From the NCBI GenBank assembly GCA_037576215.1, contig JBANDB010000006.1, positions 620,001 to 684,000 on the forward strand: a DNA stretch of 64,000 nt, read 5' to 3'. Position numbers and translations under genes: made by a program. This document shows positions 45,393 to 56,039 of this stretch, piece by piece. Numbering within the stretch: position 1 is the stretch's first letter; each line of letters starts with the position of its first letter. Source of the stretch: Armillaria gallica. Taxonomy: Eukaryota; Basidiomycota; Agaricomycetes; Agaricales; Physalacriaceae. Below the pieces are notes generated by a model that saw only the letters and a list, made by a program, of their open reading frames with translations, did not search any database and had not been told where the DNA came from.

Positions 45393-45892
45393 TCAGACGC
45401 ACCTAGCAATGCATTCAACCTCAACCAACACATCCTTTGGTAGCCTCGCAACCTCAACAGCAGACCGTGCAGGCTTGTGGGAGCCAAAGGTCGCTTCGTA
45501 GATGCCGTTGACGGTAACAAAGTCATTCATCGATTTCAAGAACACCTACAAATCTTCAATAAGAGAGCATAAACTCAGTGTTGGGCACACTTACAGTCGT
45601 CTTGACGACCTTTCCTAGCTCTGATCCACCAGCTTCAACAACAGAGGTCAGATTCTTCAGCGCCTGTTTTGTCTGTGCTTCAATTCCTCCTTCGACTACT
45701 TGCATAGATGTCGGATCCAGTGGGATGCATCCAGAGCAGAAGAGCAGATCACCCGCCTTGATGGCCTGGGAGTAAGGGCCTATAGCAGCAGGGGCATCTA
45801 CTGAACAGTGAGTAGATAAGCACTCATCCGACGCGACGCGACGCACTGGCGGTAGATACCGTGGTCAAGGACGAGTGGGTCGAAGCAGACAT
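45393..45892 (-). CDS. MMF1: RidA/YjgF family enamine/imine deaminase (Mmf1-like)
   Basis: Three exons (45892-45847, 45800-45595, 45545-45393) give 134 aa. The core reads [89 protein letters not shown]. It has the catalytic arginine in PARSAV and the glycine-rich GPYSQA, so it should hydrolyse 2-aminoacrylate-type enamines made by PLP enzymes. A Met-plus-hydroxylated N-terminus and an in-frame upstream run rich in Arg/Pro (IRPTVTLRPPVHLRQ) hint at a mitochondrial leader whose start I cannot see. The last residues (CIARCV) depend on reading through a possible donor. Confidence 0.85.
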
Positions 45893-46112
45893 TTGGCGAA
45901 GGTGAACGGGAGGTCGGAGGGTAACGGTGGGACGAATGAGTAATCTACTAGCCCGTAGCAAAGTGGAAGACATTTATCGAAGCCGCCTCTGGCCGCGGCC
46001 AAGTTTCGGCACATTATCTGGTTCCAAAGCCAATACCAACATCAAACGGCCCGGATGCTCACTGAAACAGCACTGAAACCCATCATCATGACTTCCTTCA
46101 CTCCCATCTTCA

Positions 46113-46900
46113 ATGGCGACAGAAGAAAAAGAAGAGTACCGCAAACATTACGTCCCCCTCGAGTCAAACCCAGAGGTCTTCACTGAACTCATCCAAAATC
46201 TCGGCGTCGATGTCCTCCAGTTCCAGGATGTCTATTCTGTCGAGGAACCTGATCTAATGGCGCTGGTGCCCCGGCCCGTTTATGCGCTTGTGCTGGTATT
46301 CCCGACCAGCGATGCATACGAAAGTCAAAAGAAGGGAGATGAAGCGACCCGCACAGCGTATGCTGGGAAGGGCGATGGGGAGGATGTCGTCTGGTTCAGA
46401 CAAACGATCAACAACGCTTGTGGGCTGTATGCGATCCTTCATGCTGTCTGCAACGGGGACGCGAGGAATCTGATTCGTACGTTTTCCAAGTGTCTCTATG
46501 CGTGCAAATCCTCTGATGTCTTTTTATAGCGTCATCTTCAAAATTGGCCACGCTACTTGACAAAGTCATCCCGTTGGATCCTGTCGATCGCGCGCGCGCT
46601 CTTGAAGATTCTAAAGAGCTCGAAGAAGCCCATGCACGTGCAGCTGCACAGGGTTCGACCGCGGCGCCTAATGCCAACGACGAAGTCGATTATCATTATG
46701 TGGCTTTTGTCAAGTCGCACAAGAACAACCGATTGTACGAGATGGATGGGCGAAAGAAGGGGCCCGTTGATAAGGGCATAAAGTTGAAAGGGGACGAGGA
46801 CCTTTTTAGCGAAGGTGGTCTCAGTTTGGTGAAGGAGTTCATCAAACGGGAGCAGGACGGAAATCCCAACTTCAGTTTGATGGCACTTGTTCCCGCATGA
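46113..46900 (+). CDS. YUH1: Ubiquitin carboxyl-terminal hydrolase, UCH-L1/L3/Yuh1 type
   Basis: Two exons (46113-46476 and 46530-46900; 53-nt intron) give 244 aa. The peptidase C12 active site is complete: Gln in WFRQTINNACG, Cys in NNACG, His in DYHYVAFV and Asp in YEMDGRKKGP. The crossover loop region lies at LEDSKELEEAHARAAAQG. It removes small adducts from ubiquitin C-termini and can also process Nedd8/Rub1 precursors. It faces away from the RidA gene, the starts being about 220 bp apart, so the two probably share an upstream region. Confidence 0.93.
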
Positions 46901-47189
46901 AGTCTGACCGTTTGAAAATTTGCTATAGGATGTTTGTACGATACGACGAGGCGAATGATAACTGGATTTACGTCACAAAAGATGCTGTTTCTTTCCGTCC
47001 AACGCGAACCATGGATGCTGCAGTATTTCAAACACCTGCGTCTACCTCTCAGCTTCCTCTGTTAGCCTGTAGCTGATACTCATGAGACATTGCCTTCCAC
47101 GACTGTACCCTTGGATTCTCAGGCGTAACACTGACACGTGATCACATTAGGGTAGGCCATGTGGCGTCGTTCATTGATCCTCATCCGTC

Positions 47190-47209
47190 AACGTTAACGC
47201 GTTAACGTT
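47190..47209. other. Perfect 20-bp palindrome
   Basis: AACGTTAACGCGTTAACGTT is its own reverse complement. The matching place in the right arm (about 60838-60850) keeps only AACGCGTTAACG. It lies in the 3' flank of the oxidoreductase. Confidence 0.6.
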
Positions 47210-47468
47210 CGACAATGAATTACTTATCCCATACTGAGTCCTCTGACTCTTATTATTGTCAAAGTAAGTACCGATATGTTCACGGCGATCACTGAGAATA
47301 CCAGCGAATTTCATTCCCCTTGTTCTTTGCCACAATTAACTTTTTTTTGATAGAAAATTCAAAGAAATTGGAAAATCATGGTGACGGGACGAGTAATGTA
47401 ATGTTGGGTGTGCGGCTATCTCGAGTCACAAATAGCACGTCTCTAGCACGTCTCCCGAAGCCAAACGC

Positions 47469-48721
47469 CTAAATTCCAATCTTGACCACCAATTTCTCCC
47501 CACTGACTTTATTATTTCTCAATAGATCCAAGCCCGCCGAAACTCTCTCCTTGAAAGTGCCCTGATCAAGTAGATGAACTCGGTTAGGCTGTATGATTCC
47601 ATTCTCCAACAGTTCAGGAAGGATCTTAGGCATTATATTCTCTTTCTGGAATCCATTCTTGACAGACAAATTTCAGTGGAAGTTTTAGCCAAAAGGTGCA
47701 AAAGGCTCACTTCTTGATATAGGAGTGTGCGCACGCCGCGAATATTGACACTCTCAGAAAACGGGCTGCGGCCTTCAGGTATTGACATATACATTTGTGC
47801 ATCTTTCTCTCCTGTTACATTGTTCCCCTCCTTTATGGGTAAAAGCAAGGCCACCGTACCCGTCTGACTGATCACCTTCGCAACTTCGGCTATCGTTCCC
47901 TCAGCGGTGATGCAGTCAACGGCAAGCACGACTTTGCCGTCGCCTCCAACTGCTTTCGCGATGTCTTCAGAAAGTGAAGGACTACGGTAGTCGATGGTTG
48001 CAGTAGCACCGAGCGACGCCAGATATTCATGGTGCTTCGAAGAGGCCGTGACAATAATGTTCTTGTATCCAGCGGCATGCAGAAGCTGAATGGCATACTG
48101 GCCAGCTGTAGATCCAGCGCCATAGATAAGAATTGGGGAGGAGGAAAGAGGGGGAGATTCGAGGCTGGGAAATGACTTTGGGACAGGAAGACCCAGTTCA
48201 TTGAAGAGTGTATGGAATGCCGTGACGAAATTATCTGGTATTGTTGCAGCGGAAGCCAACGGTAAAGAATCAGGTACCTAAAGTCGAAGTTCTAGTCACG
48301 TCCTTTCGTATTGACCTGGAAGGACTGAGGAAGCAATACCTTTGCACATACTGTTCGTGACTGAATAGAGTATTCCTGCATAGCTTTGGACCTAGAGCCC
48401 TGGTATGCAAATGCGGTGACCTGTTTATATTTCCATATAACCTTGGTAACGGAAAAGCACCTTATCACATACCCTGTCTCCAATTTTGAGATCATCGACA
48501 CCAGGACCAACCTCGACGACAGTTCCTGCTGCATTGAATCCAAGCACCATAGGGAACGTGTCGGTTGCAAAGCCCAGATCCACTACATACGTGTCATAAG
48601 AGATCAAGGACGCATATTCCGTCTTCAACAGAACCTCGCCGTGTTGAGGCTTCTCAGTCGGAACATGTATTTCGTCAAAGTGACCTTTCGCCACTGCGGC
48701 AATAGCGACATGGGTAGACAT
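47469..48721 (-). CDS. MDR-superfamily oxidoreductase (zeta-crystallin/enoyl reductase-like), copy 1
   Basis: Start at 48721 (MSTHVAIAAVAKGHFDEIHV), stop at 47469, about four exons; the frame is intact. It has a GroES-like N-terminal domain (KPQHGEVLLKTEYASLISYD, VLGFNAAGTVVEVGPGVDDL) without the zinc-binding cysteines of classic alcohol dehydrogenases, then a Rossmann NADPH domain with ILIYGAGSTAGQYAIQLLHA and IVTASSKHHEYLASLGA. The C-terminus is NRVHLLDQGTFKERVSAGLD, ending VVKIGI. Mushroom members of this group are called ZEADH/trans-enoyl reductase-like; the substrate is unknown. An almost identical gene lies inverted at 59321. Confidence 0.85.
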
Positions 48722-49071
48722 CTTATTCTTGATGGAACGAGGTGGGCGTTAGCGCCCTAGATCTGTCTCTCCAGTATGGATGAAATTTCCCATCCTTTGT
48801 CATCCAAATGTGTTAGTAAGTGGGGTAACGATAGAAACGAAGCACCGCCACAGGCATACGCAAAGGTATGACGCATTGCCGCGGAAGTAAATATCTAATA
48901 CAAGCTGCGCATGAAAGCAGTCAGAATATCCAATGATTGAACGCGTTGGATGGTGACATTAGTTCTTCTCAGAACCTTTCCGTTGTTTCATGTAGAAGGT
49001 AATGCACTGACTTTAAATGAATAAGCGCTTTGTTAACATTCGTTTAACATACACAGCGGTAGAACTGTTTC

Positions 49072-51587
49072 TCAAGCCGAGTCCTTTTCATGAACCTTAA
49101 CCTCAGAAACTTCCTCCTTGCCATGCATGTGGTCAAGTAAATGGGGCTTCCAAGATGGACTGTTCCACGGCTTAACACCAGAACGATACATCTCATCAAC
49201 CTGTAAGACATGATTAGAGCAATCCTCGCGGAGAGGTGCGGTAATTTCTTACCTCCTCCAGACTGAGGCCCTTGGTCTCTGGAATAAGTAAATATACATA
49301 GGCGTATCCTGAACGAATGAAATGAGTCTTTGACGAATAGTACTACAGTATACACGCACCGAAGACCAGCATGCCGAAAAATATCAACAGAATAAGAGGG
49401 CCGATGCTGACGAACAGCAATATTAGATATGCCATCGATAGATGGATGATTTGGCACGTACTCATTTGCAATTCGCGGAGCGAAAAATGAGAGCAAGAAG
49501 TTCCATAGCCAGTTTGTAGCACTTCCGAGTGCTATGGCTTTGGGGCGAACTCGAAGGGGGAAAGATTCACCAAGATATACCCACCTGCATAAATGATAGG
49601 TCAGGTCTCTGTCCGAGATCGTCAAGGAGTTGATGAACGTACGGAACTGGTCCCCAGAAGACGGCGAAGGAGAAAACGTGTAAAATTGCGAATGCGATCA
49701 GTGTATCTCCTGTGAAAGGCCTGGTTTCAGGCCTTGGACAGTGACAAGATGAACCAACAGAGCATTACCTCCTTGTTTATTCCGCTGAGTCAACTGGTTC
49801 GTTGGGGTCCCTGATGGTGCGAGAGTGAAGTGACCAACAAGTCCCGCCTAAAGAGGGAGATGTGGGTTTAGAATCATTGCTCGCAGAGATAAAGTTCATA
49901 TACGAACTATGAGGGAACAGATGGCTTCCAACACGGAACCAACAAGCAGGGACTGTCATGCAAATGTCAGTATGCCGCTTCACGGACAAAATCATATACA
50001 ACGTACACGACGGCGACCCCATGCTTCAATTAGATACTGTGCATTGCTTCATTTGAGTTACTTGTTTGTAAAGGCCAAGGTCGAGAACTCACCAGAGCGG
50101 GAATAGTACCCGCAACTGAGACCGCTCCTAGAATAGTCTGAATAACATAAGGTGAAAGCCTGGGTAGGGTAAGGCTCAGCTCCAATACCAAATAACCTTC
50201 ACGTACTCGGTTCCAGCACTCTGGAAAAATGTATCTCCGTAATAATCTATAGATATTAAATGAGATTGTCAGCTGCCTAGTAGATCGGAAAAACGATGCC
50301 TTACAGTAAAAATTCTGCCCATTGAGCTGTTGAATGAATTGCAACATCATGCCATTCATTGTACGTTTCCACAGTGCGTTTCTCGTTGAGAAACATTCGA
50401 GCCATGTTGCCTTTCCGTTCTCGTTCTCGGCTCTGATACTAAACATTAGTTCTTCGACTGCCTCTTCAGTAAGAGGATCGTCTATGGGAACACCGTTTAG
50501 CTCGGCAATGACTTTTCGAGCTTCCTCAGTTCGATCTGTGCCCAAAAGATGCCGACTATGGGAGATTAGTATTACTAGACTGAGACTGGGAGGCGGACGT
50601 ACGGGGACTCGGGAAGGAAGAAGATCCCGGATAGGATAATCAGACCCCAAAGCATTTGCAGACCGACCGGGATACGCCAAGACGCGGAACCAGAAATCGT
50701 ATGTGTACCAAGATCGATGATGTAGCTGATGAATATCCTGGAAGTAGATGCTGTTCAATACACTAAACGAACAAGACAGTGCAGCGACCCACCCCATGAT
50801 GATTTGGAGTTGATATAAAACCAGTAGCATACCGCGCAATGCCTTGGGAGCTGTCTCTCCGTTATACAGGCTATATCCCGTCATAAGACTGTACCATTAA
50901 AAGATGCGAACCACGTACGGTACAATAGCTGACATAGCTCCGACACCAAGACCTGCAATAAAGCGGCCAACCGAAATTTGGGCGATAGATGTCGTCGTCC
51001 CCGTTTGTACGGCGGTTCCGACCGTGAACTAGAAAAGATGAGCAAACAATAGGTATTAAAGTGGAATGGAATTTCACAATGGCAGCCCAGATGAGTATAG
51101 AACCACGACGACCGAATCTATCAGATGTGAAGGCTTGTGCCAAAGCACCACTACAAATGCATTAGTAGTGCACTGAGCGGGAGCATGGAATAGACCCAAC
51201 ACAAATGTTCCCGCTGATAGGAGGGATGTGATGATTGACTGCCGATTGCTGTCTAAGATATATTCTCCAGGTTTTGCAGTATTGGGATAACCAAAACGAC
51301 GTATAAAATCAGGCATGATCAAACATCCTCTATCAGAGCGTAACTTCGGTGTGAGCTCGGTTTTGACCGTACTCCGTGAACACTCACGAGATGACTCCAA
51401 TATCATATCCAAATAGAAATCCTAGCACAAAAGGATGTTCATGGTTCCCGCTTGTGATCTAGCTATCGGCTTACCTCCTACAGGATTATCAGTAGGTACC
51501 AGTCTCGAAAGAAGAAGTTCACACACCAAATGCAACGAAAATGGCGAGCAGAATAGCCCGTTTGTTGGTTGGCACTGCTTTAGCCAT
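49072..51587 (-). CDS. MFS sugar transporter (hexose/sugar porter family)
   Basis: Start at 51587 (MAKAVPTNKRAILLAIFVAF), stop at 49072, with many short introns. Sugar-porter signatures in order: DRFGRRGSIL (G-R-R loop), RFIAGLGVGAMSAIVPLYNG then ETAPKALRG (PS00217-like), FLPESPRHL (PESPR), MMLQFIQQLNGQNFYYYYG (QQLNGxN), WGPVPWVYLGESFPLRVR and PETKGLSLEEVDEM (PETKG). All segments of the 12-helix fold are present. It would import hexoses or related sugars by proton symport or facilitated diffusion at the plasma membrane. The C-terminal tail is acidic and ends KVHEKDSA. I checked joins at the ends but not every internal exon. Confidence 0.87.
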
Positions 51588-52096
51588 GGATACTTTCGGT
51601 AAAGAGAACGCGAGGGGAAATAAGGATCATGAGAACCCAGATTTATAAAGTTCGCGAAGACTAGGTCCCGGATCAGTAAGCGATACCAATCTCGCAGAAG
51701 TTCGGTCGTTAATCCGGAGAACCAAAGTCATCTGATGGTGTAGCGCGTACACGGTCCGCCTGACGGTCCGCTCTTTGTAAATTTGGAGTGTTAAATTTGT
51801 GTTTTCACCCCGTAACACCATTTCCACCATGCGGAAGGTAACGAAAGAAGCAAAACTGATTGAAAAGGGTATCATATGGCCAAACCAGAGCTAAAAGAAG
51901 ATTTCTGCCAAGTCAGATGAGCAATTTGACAGTATTTCCGGCCAGATAATGTGTTGTCTAGACAAAGCAGGCATGCGCCGAACCCGGCGGCCATGGAACT
52001 TGGAAGACCAACAAGCAAGCCTGTCGAAGGATGACAGAATGCACAGCCACAAAATGACGTCTGTGGTCTTGGATTTTCTCCACAACGTCCCTTTCA
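51588..52096. other. Divergent intergenic region
   Basis: Promoter region of the sugar transporter (leftward) and of the gene starting at 52097 (rightward). No gene seen. Confidence 0.35.
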
Positions 52097-53067
52097 ATGT
52101 TACTCCCATTCTTCCTCGTCTATCCGTTTATCTTCCTGTACAGGTGTGAATCATTCTGTTAACGCGAAAGCATCCACTGACGAAATATCCATGTAAGCCT
52201 GTGGTACAAGTGTGTCAGCGGCAACTGGTTGGACGTCACCATTGCGAAGATATATTTTACCGGACATTTTCCGAGATTTTCGAATCCTAGGATAGGATTG
52301 TTCAAGGTCCTTGGCTACGAATATCGAGACGATGCTTGCCATGTCTCTATCGTCGAGCTAAACATCACCCTCTGGATCTTCCCACAATCTCTACGCTTTA
52401 CGTCTGGTTCTCTCGCGACAGTGGAGATACATGATTTCCGGGTCCGCGTTTTCTCATCCTCCAAAACACCAGTATGGCTGCAGAAACTGCGTCGAAATCT
52501 CGTCTTCACTGTTCTTAATTGCCACACAGTCCGTCTGGACGATATTCTTACAGAAATTGTTCTAAACGACGAAAGTGATAAAACTAGATTATCAGGCTAT
52601 TCTAATCAGTGGCACATCCATAATGTCTTTAATCAACGGATGTATACTTTTGGCCGGTTGGACGCCCAACTGCGTCGTAATTGGCTGGATGATCATGGGT
52701 CATTGGCATTTATTGCGAGGGAGTGTAGGTGGATCAAGCTTCCTACATTGCAGCAGAGCGAGTCTCATTGGCAGTTGAGCCCCTTCTAGCACTGAAACTT
52801 CACCATCCTGAATAATCTTTGTCTAGATATTTGCCCTACCGTATCATTTCCTTATTTCCCAAAATTTATGACCCAATCTCCACCGTCGACATTTACATAT
52901 CACGGACGGACATCACTTTCGATCATTTCCGTATAAGAGATGTTGAATTGTTTCGTCAAGGAGCCACGACGTTCAAGCTGAACATTGAAAAGTTACGGCA
53001 AAGGGGATCACTGGAGAGCTTTACTTGGGACGCTTTTATGGATACTCTTGTACGGACCTGTATGTGA
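52097..53067 (+). CDS. Membrane-anchored protein resembling the N-terminus of a bridge-like lipid-transfer protein (truncated)
   Basis: Three exons (52097-52143, 52198-52773, 52827-53067) give 287 aa in frame. It starts with a hydrophobic anchor (MLLPFFLVYPFIFLYSLWYK), then beta-rich sequence: LDVTIAKIYFTGHFPRF, SIVELNITLWIFPQSLRFTS, ATVEIHDFRVRVFSSSKTPV, WLDDHGSLAFIARECRWIKL, STVDIYISRTDITFDHFRIR. An N-terminal helix followed by repeating strands that describe layers of DITF/HDFRVRV-like segments is how Fmp27/Csf1-type (BLTP) lipid-transfer proteins begin. Those exceed 2,000 residues, while this frame stops after 287, so it may be a truncated duplicate or an independent small gene. The family call is an inference and could be wrong. 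Confidence 0.45.
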
Positions 53068-53308
53068 TAGATACAACGGTATTATGGAAATAGTATGAGC
53101 ACTATAATACAACGAATAAAAAGATAGAAAATAAAAGATAAATACATAGGGTCCCACAAGTTCAAAAAGTAGAATGGTATGCTGCTAGCGGTATGCAAGA
53201 CGTTAGAACGCCCGACCCGCTAGCAATGGAGTACATCAAAATAGCTCACTTGGCGCCTTAGGCCTTAGGCCCGGAGAGTTCAAGCCGTGTTATTCCCCGA
53301 CACGCGCT

Positions 53309-55214
53309 TTACCTCGGCAGCCCTGTCAAATGAGTACCTGCGTCGTTTGAGCTCCCAACATCGGCCGGATACAACTCCATACTGAGTTTCTGAAGAGGGC
53401 TGTCCTTCATCGCTGAATGGCGAGACATCGTCTTTCTATCGGTCCAGCTGGAAAATCGATCTGGATTTTCTTGTGGTGATAGTTCAGCAGAGGCGGTCAT
53501 GGAGAAGCGGTTTTCGGGCGGAGGTGAAACGAGTGGGGTTGAACGGCGTCTTTCTGAGATCGTTGTACCTGGTAACAGTGAAGATACTCGTTCTAAGGGT
53601 GATGAAAGGGTTTGGGTATAAGCAGAAGAATCCACCGGATCGTCAAACGGGTTTGATCTCATGGTCTCTTCTATAGCTCCAGAGTCTCCCGGCAACGGAG
53701 TATGGCTAGAGACATAGCTCAACCAGGAGACTCGAGAACTCGCAAAAGAGGTAGTCTCTGCAAAAGGATTGTGAATGGGAGTTTGAGCGCGGCTTTCCGC
53801 GGGCCGTTCAGAAGGGTAAGTACGCATGAAGAGGGACGAGACTCGATAGAAGACACGCATCATGGGCGGTGGGAGAATCTGGGGCGGGGGATCGCCATTT
53901 TGGCTACTTGGTGGTTTTTCGTCTTTGAACGATTTGTACGGTGCAAAACCAGAGTCCACCTTGGCACAGTATCTCTTTCGCCGTCGACGAAGGCAAAAAA
54001 GTATGACGAGAAGGACCGCAGAAATGGCGACCACGGCGCCTACAATTCCACCAATTATAGGCACGAATGATGTACGTGATAGGCTAGAAGAGATGGAGTC
54101 TTGGTCAGAATGGGAGCAATGCATATGAAAAAGACGGTATTACTCAGACGACGGGGAGCTCGGATTACTAGGAGATATGGGAACTGCGGTGGGTGTTGGC
54201 GCGAAACTCGTAATGGCGATAGGCGGTGATGGCACTGTCGACAATAAGGTTGACGAGGCGGAGGCCGTGGATGGAACTGCAGATGTTGAAGGTGATGATA
54301 TGACCGCCCGGATGGTTTGAGAGGATGATAATGAACTCAATGAAGATGAACCTGTCGTAGTAGGAACAGGTTCGGTCGAGGTCGCGACCAACACTAGGCT
54401 GCCGGAAGTAGTGGGCGGGACAATGTCGGATGCAACGGATGATTGCGATGATGAGAAAGACTGGGATGCTACGGAGGACGACTGAGATAATACGGAGGAA
54501 CACTGCTGTGATTGTGATGTGCTTTCAACGGTGGCGGGACCAGGGTTTGTTTCAGCAATGCCGACGGAACTACTGCTGCCGTTAGTAGATGACGCCACGC
54601 TTCCTCCCCCGGTCGCGCTTCCTCCATCGTTGGAGAAAAACCACCAGGAGGATCAGAGTTGCTGGGCTTGTCGCTCCAGTTACCATCGTTGTTGGATTCT
54701 CCACCATTCTCGCTTTCAATGCTCTGTCCGCTTCCATAGTGAGCTGATTTTGAGCTGCCGCCGCGACTAAACTTCTTGTCGTAGTCATCATCGTTTGAGC
54801 CATCATCGCTGTCGTCGTCGTCATCGTCATCATTATCGTTTCTCTGGTGACCAGACCCCAGAATGTGGTATTGTGGACCATCGTCGTCCGCGGCGCCCTT
54901 CTTACGGTTCACTTGTTCGTCGGATTTGTGCTTGCCATCTAGTTGAAGGGTTAGACGATCGTCGTAAATGGAAAACGGAGATACTTGCTCTGTTCTTGAA
55001 ATCCACGGCGCAAACGCTGATGGGATTCGCTCAAACCACGCTGATGAGAAGGGAAGGGGGTCTGAAACCTTGGCCCATCAAGCTGTAGCTTCGACCGTGA
55101 TGATTTTGTCGAAGAGTCTGTGTATATATGTCAGTATAGAGCTGAAGGGCTAGTACGAAGAAGGAAGACCTTTCTCTGAAGCGTTACCGCCAGAGATGAT
55201 TGGGATTCGGCGCC
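53309..55214 (-). CDS. Ser-rich single-pass membrane protein with an acidic ectodomain
   Basis: The C-terminal exon 54124-53309 holds SFVPIIGGIVGAVVAISAVL, then LVILFCLRRRRKR and a 220-residue Ser/Pro tail. An intron near 54140 joins it to a Ser/Thr-rich segment (SSTNGSSSSVGIAETNPGP, SQSFSSSQSSVASDIV). Further upstream is an Asp-run region (NDNDDDDDDDSDDGSNDDDY) and, before that, SAFAPWISRTEQVSPFSIYD and RLTLQLDGKHKSDEQVNRKK. A likely first exon is MPWRRRIPIISGGNASEK at 55214. Two frame problems remain: a -1 offset near 54647 (PPG to WFFSNDGGS) and a TGA near 55081 (before WAKVSDPLPF). The function is unknown; the architecture is like other wall-sensor-type proteins in this window. Confidence 0.55.
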
Positions 55215-55229
55215 TCCAGGGCATCTGAA

Positions 55230-56039
55230 AAGGGACCCGTAGGGCCACACAAAACTTAGAAAGGAGAGTAGGGGGAGAAAGAGTGTCGTGGTGGTAGAAG
55301 GCTAAGAACTTTGGAAGAAGCGTTAAGCGTAAATGGCATCTATGACATCCTCATGATTGGTTTGGCAGATCCTTGTTGGCCATATGTGGGAACATGCCCT
55401 AAACTACTATAAATGTCACCGTACCACGGTGAATGACGTGTTGGTAACCGGGGCGCAGATCAACGAGGCCTCGGTTTAATGGTGTTTAGCTTCTGTTTAA
55501 ACAAAAAACATGAGATGCAAAGCATGCACAATTTGTGACAAGAAATCAGCTTATTGAGCTTCTCACGTTCGGCAGTACAGCGATCATTGAAGTTTTATGG
55601 GCAACACAGATTCCCCAAGATAGACCATTCTTTCGGAGAGTTGATTAGGATTTGAGGCCACCTGGAGATTACTATATCCCGAGTACACCAGGATGGGAGG
55701 ACATTCATATATTCATGTATTTAGCCTGTGCCTCTGTACGAGAACTTTTGAAACGGCAGCTACGTACACGATTCAGTAAGTATCAGAGAGAAGAAAGATC
55801 GGGGTAAAACAGCCGACCTTATATCCTGTTTATTCCCAACAAATGTCGGCCAAAGAAGAGAAAAAGATTGACAGAGCCGGTGCTCGCAGTTCATTAGAAT
55901 TCAAATTGCGGCGATGAGGGATCGAAACAAACAGGCGGATCAGTATTCGGATTTAGCGGACCAATATTCGACCTCCGATGCTCCGCCACGCGTGCCGGCT
56001 CAAGCCGCTCCTTCGCCTTACCACCACCACCAATAAGCA
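55230..56039. other. Divergent intergenic region
   Basis: No supported gene. It should carry the promoters of the membrane protein (leftward) and of Exo84 (rightward). Confidence 0.35.

Larger units (their letters stand above)
47122..48890. repeat. Inverted duplication, left arm (about 1.77 kb)
   Basis: Near-identical to the reverse complement of 59147-60921. It includes the whole oxidoreductase gene, its introns and both flanks (for example AGGCGTAACACTGACACG at one end and GGCAATGCGTCATACC, read in reverse, at the other). Confidence 0.88.
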
